The translations under genes were made by a program, and so were the position numbers. This document shows positions 1 to 6,060 of a stretch of 29,117 nucleotides of DNA, in pieces. The notes under the pieces are model-generated. The model was not told the DNA's origin. It worked only from the letters and a program-made list of their open reading frames with translations, and did no database searches. Within the stretch, counting starts at the first letter, position 1. The number at the start of each line of letters is the position of its first letter. Source of the DNA: an uncultured Butyricicoccus sp. (GTDB taxonomy: Bacteria; Bacillota; Clostridia; Oscillospirales; Butyricicoccaceae); the NCBI GenBank assembly GCA_959018045.1, contig CAUEJN010000008.1, positions 1 through 29,117 on the forward strand, given 5' to 3'.

Positions 1-54
1 CAGAGCAGCTGACTTGTAATCAGCAGGTTAACGGTTCGAGTCCGTTCATCGGCT
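1..54 (+). tRNA. tRNA-Thr (anticodon TGT), 5' end cut off
   Basis: Only the 3' two thirds are in the window. The anticodon arm shows loop CTTGTAA (anticodon TGT, threonine). The T arm has a perfect 5-bp stem around TTCGAGT. The 3' acceptor strand CATCGGC at 47-53 is followed by discriminator T. The CCA end is not encoded. It is the first visible member of a five-tRNA array. Confidence 0.9.
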
Positions 55-69
55 TATGTTTTAAAATTT

Positions 70-146
70 GGGTCTTTAGCTCAGTTGGTTAGAGCATCCG
101 GCTCATAACCGGACGGTCCCGGGTTCAAGTCCCCGAAGGCCCACCA
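70..146 (+). tRNA. tRNA with CAT anticodon (Met, or Ile2 after lysidine modification)
   Basis: A full cloverleaf of 77 nt. The acceptor stem GGGTCTT/AAGGCCC pairs with one G-U, the anticodon loop is CTCATAA, and CCA is encoded at 144-146. The D arm (AGCTCAGTTGGTTAGAGC) is intact. The T stem has a C-C opposition (C120 against C134) where a pair is expected. CAT may mean elongator Met or tRNA-Ile2; the sequence alone does not decide. Confidence 0.88.
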
Positions 147-298
147 AAACCTTTCATTGTTCCTTCGGGGACTTGAAAGGCCGAAGAAAAATAATTCAGT
201 GAATTATTTTTTCGGCCGTGGGTGTCAGATAAATCTGACCACGTGCAGCTCGGCGGGCACTTCCGCTTGGACGTTCAGCTCCGCAAGGCTCACCAAAT
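147..298. repeat. palindrome-rich insert between tRNA genes, with copies of the tRNA 3' end
   Basis: This non-coding segment separates tRNA-CAT from tRNA-Trp, a much larger gap than the other spacers. Positions 162-177 are the exact reverse complement of 124-139, the T arm and acceptor strand of the preceding tRNA. Positions 179-217 form a long hairpin (GGCCG/CGGCC base, AT-rich upper stem, small bulge). Positions 224-239 form a second hairpin (GTCAGAT/ATCTGAC). The end at about 273-297 imperfectly resembles the tRNA 3' end in direct orientation (GTTCA, AAGGCTCACCAAA). It looks like a small insertion or a tRNA-derived repeat; the family is unknown to me. Confidence 0.55.
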
Positions 299-339
299 AA
301 ATATTTGAACCAGACCGATGACGTAAACGCATCGAACAT

Positions 340-415
340 AGGGGTATAGCTCAGCTGGTAGAGCAGCGGTCTCCAAAACCGCGTGCCGTGGGTTCGATCC
401 CTACTGCCCCTGCCA
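340..415 (+). tRNA. tRNA-Trp (anticodon CCA)
   Basis: Complete cloverleaf. The acceptor AGGGGTA pairs with TGCCCCT, the anticodon loop TCTCCAAAA contains CCA, the T loop is TTCGATC, the discriminator is G and CCA is encoded at 413-415. It lies 4 nt before tRNA-Asp, so the two are surely co-transcribed. Confidence 0.95.
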
Positions 416-419
416 AAAT

Positions 420-496
420 GGCCCGGTAGCTCAGTTGGTTAGAGCGCTAGCCTGTCACGCTAGAGGTCGTGGGTTCGAGCCCCATCCGGGTCGCCA
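420..496 (+). tRNA. tRNA-Asp (anticodon GTC)
   Basis: Complete cloverleaf of 77 nt. The acceptor is GGCCCGG/CCGGGTC with one G-U, the anticodon loop CTGTCAC gives GTC, the T loop is TTCGAGC, the discriminator is G and CCA is encoded at 494-496. Confidence 0.95.
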
Positions 497-523
497 TTCT
501 TTCTTTGGTGACAAACTAAATAT

Positions 524-599
524 GCTGTTGTAGCTCAGCAGGCAGAGCACTTCCTTGGTAAGGAAGAGGTCGACAGTTCGAATCTGTTCAACAGCTCCA
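524..599 (+). tRNA. tRNA-Thr (anticodon GGT)
   Basis: Complete cloverleaf. The acceptor GCTGTTG pairs perfectly with CAACAGC, the anticodon stem CTTCC/GGAAG encloses TTGGTAA (anticodon GGT), the T loop is TTCGAAT and CCA is encoded at 597-599. It is the last tRNA of the array and is followed directly by a terminator. With the TGT isoacceptor at the left edge the array supplies two threonine tRNAs. Confidence 0.95.
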
Positions 600-604
600 C
601 AAAA

Positions 605-634
605 AACACCTTGCAAATTGCAAGGTGTTTTTTT
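605..634 (+). terminator. Rho-independent terminator of the tRNA array
   Basis: The stem CACCTTGC (607-614) pairs with GCAAGGTG (620-627) across a short AT loop, followed by a run of T. It starts 6 nt after the last tRNA. Confidence 0.92.
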
Positions 635-651
635 GCGTTCGGAAAAGAATG

Positions 652-798
652 TCAGGAAACTTCAGAACCAGCTGCTTCCTCGCCGGTAGACAGGTAAAGT
701 TCCTCGCAGTCGCGCTGCGCGGTGATCAGAATGTCGATGGCGTCTTCGACTGCACGGAAGAGCTTGAAATAGAGTTCTTTGTAGTTGGGTTCGGGCAA
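652..798 (-). CDS. small conserved acidic protein, TTG start, divergent from XRE regulators
   Basis: Forty-eight residues, beginning LPEPNYKELYFKLFRAVEDA and ending EEAAGSEVS. The initiation codon is TTG at 796-798, preceded at good distance by GAGGTGAT, which decides the start. The sequence is amphipathic and mostly helical in character, with a central DILITAQRDCEELY segment. I recall closely similar short proteins beside XRE regulators in Clostridia and their integrated elements, but know no function. The promoter (TTGACA at 841-846, 17-bp spacer, TAAAAT at 818-823, minus strand) carries a GGACA/TGTCC palindrome in its spacer, so repression by one of the divergent XRE proteins is likely. 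The overlapping plus-strand frame at 625-849 is a shadow. Confidence 0.72.
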   Translation of the reverse strand: MPEPNYKELYFKLFRAVEDAIDILITAQRDCEELYLSTGEEAAGSEVS

Positions 799-817
799 GA
801 TTCATCACCTCGAACAT

Positions 818-861
818 ATTTTAGGACATATTGTCCAAAATGTCAATAGGACACATTGTAC
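818..861 (-). promoter_or_regulatory. divergent control region: promoter with XRE operator in its spacer
   Basis: On the minus strand -35 TTGACA (841-846) and -10 TAAAAT (818-823) are 17 bp apart. The 13-bp inverted repeat GGACATATTGTCC (824-836) fills most of that spacer. A second, imperfect copy, GGACACATTGTAC, lies at 849-861, and a weaker one may follow at 864-875. Spacing and symmetry fit binding of a dimeric helix-turn-helix repressor that blocks polymerase. No good plus-strand promoter for the XRE genes could be picked out. Confidence 0.65.
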
Positions 862-889
862 TAGGATATAGTTCATATTGGTGATATAG

Positions 890-1111
890 ATGCAAAAAGA
901 AATTCGTCTGCGCATTCGTGATTTGAGAGAAGATGCAGACCTTACACAGAAGGAAATCGCAGACTATTTGGAATGCGACCAGTCGCTGTATTCAAAATAT
1001 GAAAGAGGCGAACGGGTTGTGCCGTTAGAGGTGGTCTTCAAATTGGCGATTTACTATAAAACCAGTATGGATTATTTGGTAGGGCTGACCGATCAGCGCG
1101 ACCCTTGCTAA
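890..1111 (+). CDS. XRE-family helix-turn-helix regulator (first of a tandem pair)
   Basis: A 73-residue single-domain Cro/C1-type DNA-binding protein. The fold is seen as RIRDLREDADLTQKEIADYL (helices 1-2), DQSLYSKYERGERVVP (recognition helix with the usual S/Y-K/R-YE-G pattern) and LEVVFKLAIYYKTSMDYLVGL, whose TS-x-DYL-x-GLT ending is characteristic of XRE proteins. There is no effector or protease domain. It is divergent from the 48-residue protein at 652-798 and the GGACA/TGTCC palindromes lie between them, so the natural inference is repression of that gene and autoregulation. The next gene, 7 nt downstream, encodes a paralogue. Confidence 0.9.
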   Translation: MQKEIRLRIRDLREDADLTQKEIADYLECDQSLYSKYERGERVVPLEVVFKLAIYYKTSMDYLVGLTDQRDPC

Positions 1112-1118
1112 AACTTTT

Positions 1119-1334
1119 ATGTATCCCAGAATCCGTGACCTGCGCGAAGATGCAGATTTGACACAGAGCCAAATGGCACACGTTTTAAACGTCAGCCAGA
1201 CCACTTATTCCCGCTATGAAAGCGGTGCATTGGATATCCCGAGCGCAGCGCTCATTGCACTGGCGAAATTTCACCACACCAGCGTTGATTATTTGCTCGG
1301 GTTGACCTCCAATCCTGTGCCGTATGATCCGTAA
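1119..1334 (+). CDS. XRE-family helix-turn-helix regulator (second of a tandem pair)
   Basis: A 71-residue single-domain HTH protein, paralogous to its upstream neighbour. Both contain the identical block RIRDLREDADLTQ, and both end in TS-x-DYL-x-GLT. The recognition helices differ (SQTTYSRYESGALDIP here), so the operator preference may differ or the two may form heterodimers. The start lies 7 nt after the neighbour's stop and no Shine-Dalgarno sequence is visible (AAACTTTT precedes ATG), suggesting translational coupling. A local duplication is the simplest origin. Confidence 0.87.
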   Translation: MYPRIRDLREDADLTQSQMAHVLNVSQTTYSRYESGALDIPSAALIALAKFHHTSVDYLLGLTSNPVPYDP

Positions 1335-1396
1335 AACGAATAATAGATTTCAAGTATCACATATTGTGTTCCGCCAGAATCAAGTATAAATATTTC

Positions 1397-1425
1397 TGGA
1401 CTTCCCGCCCGGATTCCGATATGAT
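1397..1425 (+). promoter_or_regulatory. probable promoter of the two-gene membrane operon
   Basis: TGGACT (1397-1402), a 17-bp spacer and TATGAT (1420-1425) lie 33 nt upstream of the start codon at 1458. The -35 is only a partial match. Confidence 0.5.
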
Positions 1426-1457
1426 AGAGATATCAAAACATGAAAGAGGGGAGATCT

Positions 1458-2024
1458 ATGGGATATATTTTCGCCGCCTCGATTTTTGATATCTTTCATT
1501 TCACACCAATTACAGAAATCGCGCAGCTGGTCTTGTTCTGGCTGGGGCTCAACTACATGCGTGAGTTTAGCCCGCTTTTTCATAAAGCCAGACCGTGGAT
1601 GCTCGCGGGAATCTGTATCAATGTGCTGTCTATGATTGGCTTTACGAGCGAGCGCTTTGAGATCTCATTCGGGGATGTCCCCTTGGTGAGCATTGCCCAA
1701 GGTATTGTCTGGCTGTGGTTCTGGTATGCCCTGATTCGTGCCATCCAAAGTCTGGAGCCTGTTTATGGCGATCTGCACAGCGGCATGCTGTTTAAGCTGT
1801 ATTACATCTGGGTCGGCCTGTATGTCGCATCCTACGTCATCGTTTTGGTGGGACTGCTGGGCTTGAATGCTATTGTGGGTGTGGCCGTCCTGTTTGTAGT
1901 CGCCAACCTGATCGTTGCCATTCTGCGCATCGTCTACCTGTACCGCGCATGGCAGGATTTCAACACCCGGCACGAACAGCTGAATCAGGTTTCGTATGAC
2001 ACGTTCTCAGAGGAGAAAAGATAA
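1458..2024 (+). CDS. integral membrane protein of unknown function
   Basis: This start gives 188 residues beginning MGYIFAASIFDIF. An in-frame ATG 18 nt earlier lies inside the GAAAGAGGGGAG ribosome binding site and is rejected. The protein is mostly hydrophobic, with about five membrane segments (near residues 15-35, 45-65, 75-100, 115-145 and 145-170), and ends in a hydrophilic tail rich in D, E, K and R. I recognise no catalytic motif. The stop codon overlaps the next ATG in TAATG, so the two products are translationally coupled and may form one complex. The next protein is similarly sized and also polytopic. Confidence 0.8.
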   Translation: MGYIFAASIFDIFHFTPITEIAQLVLFWLGLNYMREFSPLFHKARPWMLAGICINVLSMIGFTSERFEISFGDVPLVSIAQGIVWLWFWYALIRAIQSLEPVYGDLHSGMLFKLYYIWVGLYVASYVIVLVGLLGLNAIVGVAVLFVVANLIVAILRIVYLYRAWQDFNTRHEQLNQVSYDTFSEEKR

Positions 2025-2575
2025 TGAATTGGATTTTTGCGGGCTTAATCTGTGCCCATTTAGACGTATACTTCAATAGCGGCGTGGATTTATTGCCCGA
2101 TTGGCTGGGGTATCTGCTGGTGTTGTACGGCATGAAGACCCTGTATCCTGTCCTCCCGGCGTTCGACAAAATGCGCATTGTACCGCTCATCACCGCCATG
2201 TGCAGCATCGTGCTATTCGGCGCGAATGTCATGGGCTATCTGCCTGATGCCGGCTGGCCGGGTGCGTGGATGCGCTTTGTCGATTACGCGCTGACCATCG
2301 CGGTCGAGCTGAGCTTCTGCTGGTCGGTGCACGCGAGCGAACGTCAGCTGCAATGCGAGCTTGATGACGCATCGCTGCTTGCTGCCGTGGGCGTGACTTG
2401 GGCCTTTGCCATCCTCGGTGTCATCCTGCGACTGGTCGAAAACGACATTTTTGCCCTGCTCACCACGATGTCCACCGCACTCCTGACCCTCTGGTTGTTC
2501 TATGCCCTGTGGGAAATCGTCAAAAATTATCGCTACACCAAGATGCAGCAGGCTTTTGAGAAAAACCGCTGGTAA
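2024..2575 (+). CDS. integral membrane protein of unknown function
   Basis: One hundred eighty-three residues with about five membrane segments. It begins MNWIFAGLICAHLDVYFNSG and continues with DLLPDWLGYLLVLYGM, an N-terminal pattern I have seen in uncharacterised Firmicutes membrane proteins. AGGAGAAAAGATA precedes the start, and the ATG overlaps the preceding stop by one base. The last 20 residues are basic (KNYRYTKMQQAFEKNRW) and probably cytoplasmic. No enzyme motif is visible. A strong terminator follows within 15 nt, so the operon has only these two genes. Confidence 0.8.
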   Translation: MNWIFAGLICAHLDVYFNSGVDLLPDWLGYLLVLYGMKTLYPVLPAFDKMRIVPLITAMCSIVLFGANVMGYLPDAGWPGAWMRFVDYALTIAVELSFCWSVHASERQLQCELDDASLLAAVGVTWAFAILGVILRLVENDIFALLTTMSTALLTLWLFYALWEIVKNYRYTKMQQAFEKNRW

Positions 2576-2588
2576 ATTGCTGAGAAAT

Positions 2589-2625
2589 GACAGAAAAGGA
2601 CGCAATCGCGTCCTTTTTTTCTGTC
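2589..2625 (+). terminator. Rho-independent terminator
   Basis: The stem GGACGC (2598-2603)/GCGTCC (2608-2613) is extended outward by AAAA/TTTT and by GACAG/CTGTC, and contains a run of eight T. It ends the membrane operon. Confidence 0.9.
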
Positions 2626-2652
2626 AAAAACCGGGATGCACGCGCTTTTCTG

Positions 2653-2681
2653 TGGAAATCTTCTCCATCGTGTGCTATAAT
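2653..2681 (+). promoter_or_regulatory. promoter of the vanZ-like/tyrA operon
   Basis: A perfect -10 TATAAT (2676-2681) is preceded by an extended -10 TG (2673-2674). The -35 match TGGAAA (2653-2658) is weak, at 17 bp. Confidence 0.72.
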
Positions 2682-2723
2682 GGCAGAGACGGACGCTTTG
2701 GCATCCGCTAAGGAGGTCTTTCC

Positions 2724-3344
2724 GTGAAATTTGTCCGAACCATCGCCTTTGCGCTGTGGGTGGCTGTCACAGCCCTCGACCTGTACATCGAACTCGACCC
2801 GCGATTCGTCGTGAACGTACCGGTCAAGCTGGGATTTGCTGCCGCGTTTGTCGCGCTCTGGTCGATCGTCTTTCCGCCGACCCGGCGGCACATGGGAAAA
2901 TGGCTTGCGGTTTTGTTTGTCTATTACGTCTGGATGCTGCTCAACATCCTGTTTTTTGACAACGCCTTCGGTCGAGAACAAATGCACTATGGCATCAATC
3001 TCGAACCTTTCCACACCATCCGCAATTATGTTCGCGCCTACAATCGGGGATATATCCCCGGCATCGCAATGATGAACCTGTGGGGCAATGTCGCGGCGTT
3101 CGCACCGATGGGCTTTTTCCTGCCCAGCCTGTGCAGGCCGTTCGGCAACCTGTTCGTCTTCGTACCGACCATGTTTTTGATGATCTCGGGCGTGGAGATT
3201 ATGCAGGTCGTGACCGCCTGCGGCAGCGGCGATGTGGATGATCTGATCTTAAATCTGGCGGGCGCGCTGGTGACCTGGCTTGTGCTGTGGCCGCTGTCCC
3301 GTCATATCAATAACCTGCTGAGGAGGAACCGTTATGATTCGTAA
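2724..3344 (+). CDS. VanZ-like family membrane protein
   Basis: Two hundred six residues with a GTG start, 5 nt after AAGGAGGTC. There are roughly four to five membrane segments. VanZ hallmarks are present: a NLEPFHTIRNYV block near residue 90, a GNVAAFAPMGFFLP segment near 123, and GSGDVDDLILNLAGALV near 170, the last being the D-x-D-D-x-x-x-N-x-x-G signature. VanZ confers low-level teicoplanin resistance in enterococci, but most chromosomal homologues have no proven role. Its last 11 nt overlap the tyrA start, so the pair is one operon, although no biochemical link is known. Confidence 0.88.
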   Translation: MKFVRTIAFALWVAVTALDLYIELDPRFVVNVPVKLGFAAAFVALWSIVFPPTRRHMGKWLAVLFVYYVWMLLNILFFDNAFGREQMHYGINLEPFHTIRNYVRAYNRGYIPGIAMMNLWGNVAAFAPMGFFLPSLCRPFGNLFVFVPTMFLMISGVEIMQVVTACGSGDVDDLILNLAGALVTWLVLWPLSRHINNLLRRNRYDS

Positions 3345-4170
3345 TGTAGTAATTGTCGGACTTGGCCTGATGGGTGGCTCGATGGCAAAGGCGGTACGCG
3401 CCTATACAGATTGCAAGATTTACGGCTGGAATCGCACGCGCACCGTGGCTGAGGAGGCCATCCGCGAGGGCACGCTGGACGGTTTCGCAGAGGATGACGT
3501 GCTCGCACAGACCGATTTGCTGGTCATTAGCCTGTATCCGCAGTCGACTATCGACTGGTTAGCTGAGCACATGGGCAAGCTCAAACCCGGCTGTCTGATC
3601 GTCGATTTCGTCGGCGTTAAGCAGTGCATGGTCGATGCCATTACACCCCTTGCTAAACAGTACGGCGTACATTATATCGGCGGTCACCCCATGGCGGGTA
3701 AGGAGTTTTCCGGCTTTGCCTACGCCGAGGCCAGCCTGTTCCAGAACGCAAGCATGATTTTGGTGCAGACCGAAAGCAGTCCCCTGTGGGCGGTCGACGA
3801 GGTCGAGGGATTCTTCGATCAGTTGGGCTTTGGCCGCGTCGTGCGCTGCTCGGCCGAACAGCACGACCACATGATCGCGTTTACATCTCAGCTCTGTCAC
3901 GTCGTATCGTCGGCTTACATCAAGAGCCCCGAAGCACTCAAACATAACGGCTACTCGGCTGGCAGCTATAAAGACCTGACCCGCGTGGCAAAGCTCAATG
4001 AGGATATGTGGACCGAGCTGTTCCTGCTCAACCGTGAACCGCTCACACAGGAGATCGACGAGATTATTAAGCACTTGACCGACTACCGCGACGCGATTCG
4101 CGACGGCGAGACCGAACGTCTGCGCAGCCTGCTCCGCGATGGCCGTATGATTAAGGAAAGTATCGGTTAA
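3334..4170 (+). CDS. tyrA: prephenate dehydrogenase
   Basis: The 278-residue TyrA oxidatively decarboxylates prephenate to 4-hydroxyphenylpyruvate in tyrosine synthesis, with NAD(P)+. The Rossmann fingerprint GLGLMGGS lies at residues 9-16. The family signature HPMAGKEFSG (about 118-127) and the conserved histidines of the C-terminal helical domain (EQHDHMIAFTSQLCHV near 173-189) are present. No ACT regulatory domain or chorismate mutase domain is attached, so this is the short monofunctional form. GAGGAGGAACC precedes the start and the gene overlaps the VanZ-like gene by 11 nt. The stop codon is the first triplet of the intergenic repeat described at 4168-4371. Confidence 0.93.
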   Translation: MIRNVVIVGLGLMGGSMAKAVRAYTDCKIYGWNRTRTVAEEAIREGTLDGFAEDDVLAQTDLLVISLYPQSTIDWLAEHMGKLKPGCLIVDFVGVKQCMVDAITPLAKQYGVHYIGGHPMAGKEFSGFAYAEASLFQNASMILVQTESSPLWAVDEVEGFFDQLGFGRVVRCSAEQHDHMIAFTSQLCHVVSSAYIKSPEALKHNGYSAGSYKDLTRVAKLNEDMWTELFLLNREPLTQEIDEIIKHLTDYRDAIRDGETERLRSLLRDGRMIKESIG

Positions 4171-4371
4171 CCACCGCACCCATCATGGAAGCTTTCGCCG
4201 GCCTTTCTCGAACCTTGCGGAATCTGAAAAGGCCCCTGTGGGGCGTTTTCCCGCAAGGCTGTGGTCGACTTGTTCGGCCAAGGCCCTAACACGCGGGCAC
4301 CGTTGCCCTGAGGCGCCCGTCGCAACGGGCGAAATCCCCTCTTGATTCCCGGTGTCCGCCCCGGGAATCAA
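4168..4371 (+). repeat. structured intergenic repeat, copy A (inverted relative to copy B at 7507-7639)
   Basis: It begins with TAACCACCGCACC, of which TAA is the tyrA stop. It ends with a 42-bp block (4330-4371) that matches the reverse complement of 7507-7548 at 41 of 42 positions. The block just before that is a hairpin with 7-bp stem CGCCCGT/ACGGGCG and loop CGCA. The last block is itself a hairpin, GATTCCCGG/CCGGGAATC. The interior (about 4205-4310) contains further GC-rich palindromes and differs from copy B. No open reading frame is convincing. Confidence 0.75.
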
Positions 4372-4387
4372 TTAAAACAAACCCCAA

Positions 4388-4418
4388 AAGCGCCGTCTGC
4401 TGACGGCGCTTCTTTTTT
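4388..4418 (+). terminator. tyrA: Rho-independent terminator after tyrA and repeat copy A
   Basis: A perfect 10-bp stem AAGCGCCGTC/GACGGCGCTT with loop TGCT is followed by TCTTTTTT. Confidence 0.9.
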
Positions 4419-4429
4419 ATAAGTGAACC

Positions 4430-4469
4430 CCAAAAACAAAAGCAGCCTGCCGGAGGCAGACCGCTTTTG
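4430..4469 (-). terminator. Rho-independent terminator of the minus-strand secreted-protein operon
   Basis: On the minus strand CAAAAGC (from 4469) pairs with GCTTTTG, with GC-rich inner pairing, and is followed by TTTTTG. The stretch from 4470 to 4634 holds an AT-rich tail with no gene I can support. Confidence 0.78.
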
Positions 4470-4634
4470 AAAAGAGAACGAGTTGGACTTTGGGGATAAA
4501 TATAGTATAGCAGACTTAACTGCCGGATACTATTTGCGCCTTGGACGAATCTAAAGGGAAATGATGTACAATTTGCACAAATAAAGTGTGAGAATGAACA
4601 AGACACATAGATAAAACGACAAATACAAACGCGG

Positions 4635-5075
4635 TTAGGAAATATCACCGTCGGGCGAGCAGGTCATCGAAAGCGAAACGGTCTTGGAGGTAGAACCTTT
4701 GTAGAACGTACACTTACCGGAAACCTTTGCGCCGGAGTGAGAGCTAGAAGCATTTTTGTAGTCCCAGCCGCTATAACCCGTTGCGGAATAATCATCGTCT
4801 GTAGCAATTGCTCGACTGCCATCATAAGCGAAATAACCAGTCAAATAAAACTTGCCGACTGTTGAACCATCGTATTTTACGGATGCAGTCTTTGTTTTCG
4901 ATACGGTTGAGGCATACGGCTGAACATAATTTGACTCTGTAATAACAACTTCAAAACCATCACCCAGATCAATCGTTTGGACATCCAGATAAGCCGCATT
5001 TGCATTCATAGAAAAAGCAAAGATTGTTGCGAGGCTAAGAAACAGAGTCAGGAATTTTCTTTTCAATATTCTCAT
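4635..5075 (-). CDS. small secreted protein, probably beta-rich, unknown function
   Basis: With the start at 5073-5075 (MRILKRKF, preceded by a GGATG-adjacent purine stretch) the product has 146 residues. A longer frame starting 39 nt upstream is less likely. A classical signal peptide is visible: basic MRILKRK, a hydrophobic core, and an ANA/AYLD cleavage site near residue 26. The mature part is rich in S, T, G, Y and K, with an STVSKTKTASVKYDGSTVG block and the ending SMTCSPDGDIS. This matches my memory of a Firmicutes family of small secreted beta-sandwich-like proteins without known function. The start lies inside the preceding gene by 41 nt, so it is the third gene of the PadR operon. 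Confidence 0.78.
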   Translation of the reverse strand: MRILKRKFLTLFLSLATIFAFSMNANAAYLDVQTIDLGDGFEVVITESNYVQPYASTVSKTKTASVKYDGSTVGKFYLTGYFAYDGSRAIATDDDYSATGYSGWDYKNASSSHSGAKVSGKCTFYKGSTSKTVSLSMTCSPDGDIS

Positions 5076-5502
5076 CCTTTTTTTCTTGCTCAATAAGTGC
5101 TTCGAATTCTTCATCGGAAATTTCGACGGGTTGCGAGGTTTCTTCTTCGGTGAGAATTACGGTAAAAGGGCCATCCACTTCGACATAAGGACGTGCTCTG
5201 AAATAATAATGACCCAAGACCGCGATTGCAACCGCAAAAGCAGCCATCACAGCACCAATACCGACACCAATGATGATCTTTTTCTTCTGTTTACTCTTGC
5301 CCAGAACCTCCGGATCTACACACTCCATCAAAGCCTCCGCGACTTCTTCCGGCTGACCAAGCTGTGCACACAGCTCATCATAGGAGCCATTAAGCTCGGA
5401 GAGTGTACTGTCGGAAAACTTCTGCAAAAGCAATCTTTTTTGTCTGCACGGACAGTTTAACCTGTGTTCTACTGCCGAAAGGTACGCTTGCGAGCCATTC
5501 AT
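5035..5502 (-). CDS. single-pass membrane protein with HAAS-like N-terminal region
   Basis: One hundred fifty-five residues. Residues 1-65 are soluble and helical (AVEHRLNCPCRQKRLLLQ, then ELCAQLGQPEEVAEALM), resembling the HAAS/DUF1700-type domain that commonly sits beside PadR regulators in Firmicutes. A lysine cluster at 70-75 precedes one strong membrane segment at about 76-98. The remaining 55 residues are acidic and should lie outside. Its ATG overlaps the padR stop (ATGA at 5499-5502). The arrangement suggests a PadR-controlled membrane partner for the secreted protein that follows; this is inference from context. Confidence 0.75.
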   Translation of the reverse strand: MNGSQAYLSAVEHRLNCPCRQKRLLLQKFSDSTLSELNGSYDELCAQLGQPEEVAEALMECVDPEVLGKSKQKKKIIIGVGIGAVMAAFAVAIAVLGHYYFRARPYVEVDGPFTVILTEEETSQPVEISDEEFEALIEQEKKDENIEKKIPDSVS

Positions 5503-5885
5503 CGGTTGGTTCCTCCTAGATCGGTTCCTGCGTCCATGATGTCCAGCACCGCCTGGTGCAGCTTGAGATAACGAGGGAACAGGGAATGCAGGTATTCTCG
5601 TCCAGCATCGGTAATGCGATAGTATTGCCGCACGCGGTTGTCGGGAGAAATCTGCTTGTCGCCCTCTTCCAGATATCCCTGATCGACAAGGCGATAAATC
5701 ACAGGGTAGAGCAGGGAGAGCGTATAGACGCCGAACGAGCGGCGCTCGAGTTCCTGGGTCATCTGGTAGACGTACATCGGCTCTTCATTGAGCAGATGCA
5801 GTACCAGCATAGGGCTTGCAGCCCGCTTGAAGTAGTCTTCAAAGGAGTGACCCGAATCCTTGTCTGACTTTTTTTCTCTGGCCAT
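5499..5885 (-). CDS. PadR-family transcriptional regulator
   Basis: One hundred twenty-eight residues. After a charged N-terminal tail, the winged-helix domain of PadR is clear: SPMLVLHLLNEEPMYVYQMT, RSFGVYTLSLLYPVIYRL (recognition helix), then the wing GYLEEGDKQISPDNRVRQYY and the typical RITDAGREYL. The C-terminal helix used for dimerisation is short. It is the first gene of a three-gene minus-strand operon with overlapping reading frames. The palindrome TAACTAGTTA at 5900-5909, just downstream of the promoter, is a candidate autorepression site. Confidence 0.93.
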   Translation of the reverse strand: MAREKKSDKDSGHSFEDYFKRAASPMLVLHLLNEEPMYVYQMTQELERRSFGVYTLSLLYPVIYRLVDQGYLEEGDKQISPDNRVRQYYRITDAGREYLHSLFPRYLKLHQAVLDIMDAGTDLGGTNR

Positions 5886-5899
5886 TAGAAAACCTCACA

Positions 5900-5944
5900 T
5901 AACTAGTTACGGATTTATTATAACAAGATGGCTTGGAAAATCAA
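5900..5944 (-). promoter_or_regulatory. padR operon promoter with candidate operator
   Basis: On the minus strand TTGATT (5939-5944), a 16-bp spacer and TATAAT (5917-5922) form a good sigma-A promoter. The perfect 10-bp palindrome TAACTAGTTA (5900-5909) lies near the expected transcription start and could bind PadR. Confidence 0.7.
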
Positions 5945-5966
5945 TGATTAGCAATGGAAATTTTTG

Positions 5967-5995
5967 TTGACACACGTTTAACTTTGCGGTATATT
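5967..5995 (+). promoter_or_regulatory. promoter of the SH3-type secreted protein gene
   Basis: Consensus TTGACA (5967-5972), 17-bp spacer, TATATT (5990-5995). It lies about 65 nt upstream of the start and is divergent from the padR promoter. Confidence 0.82.
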
Positions 5996-6060
5996 GAATT
6001 TAGAAGCTGGATTACATAAGGTCCAGTATAAAAATCAATATAATTTTTAAGGAGCGTTGT

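Noticed and set aside
147..298. CRISPR-like array suspected from the repeated hairpins
   Set aside because: There are no regularly spaced identical repeats and no unique spacers; the hairpins differ from each other.
625..849. A 74-codon plus-strand frame after the tRNA terminator
   Set aside because: It begins inside the terminator and is overlapped by the minus-strand 48-residue frame, which has a promoter and ribosome binding site and more protein-like sequence.
4286..4648. A 120-codon minus-strand frame in the repeat/terminator region
   Set aside because: It covers structured non-coding DNA and terminators, with no ribosome binding site or family resemblance.
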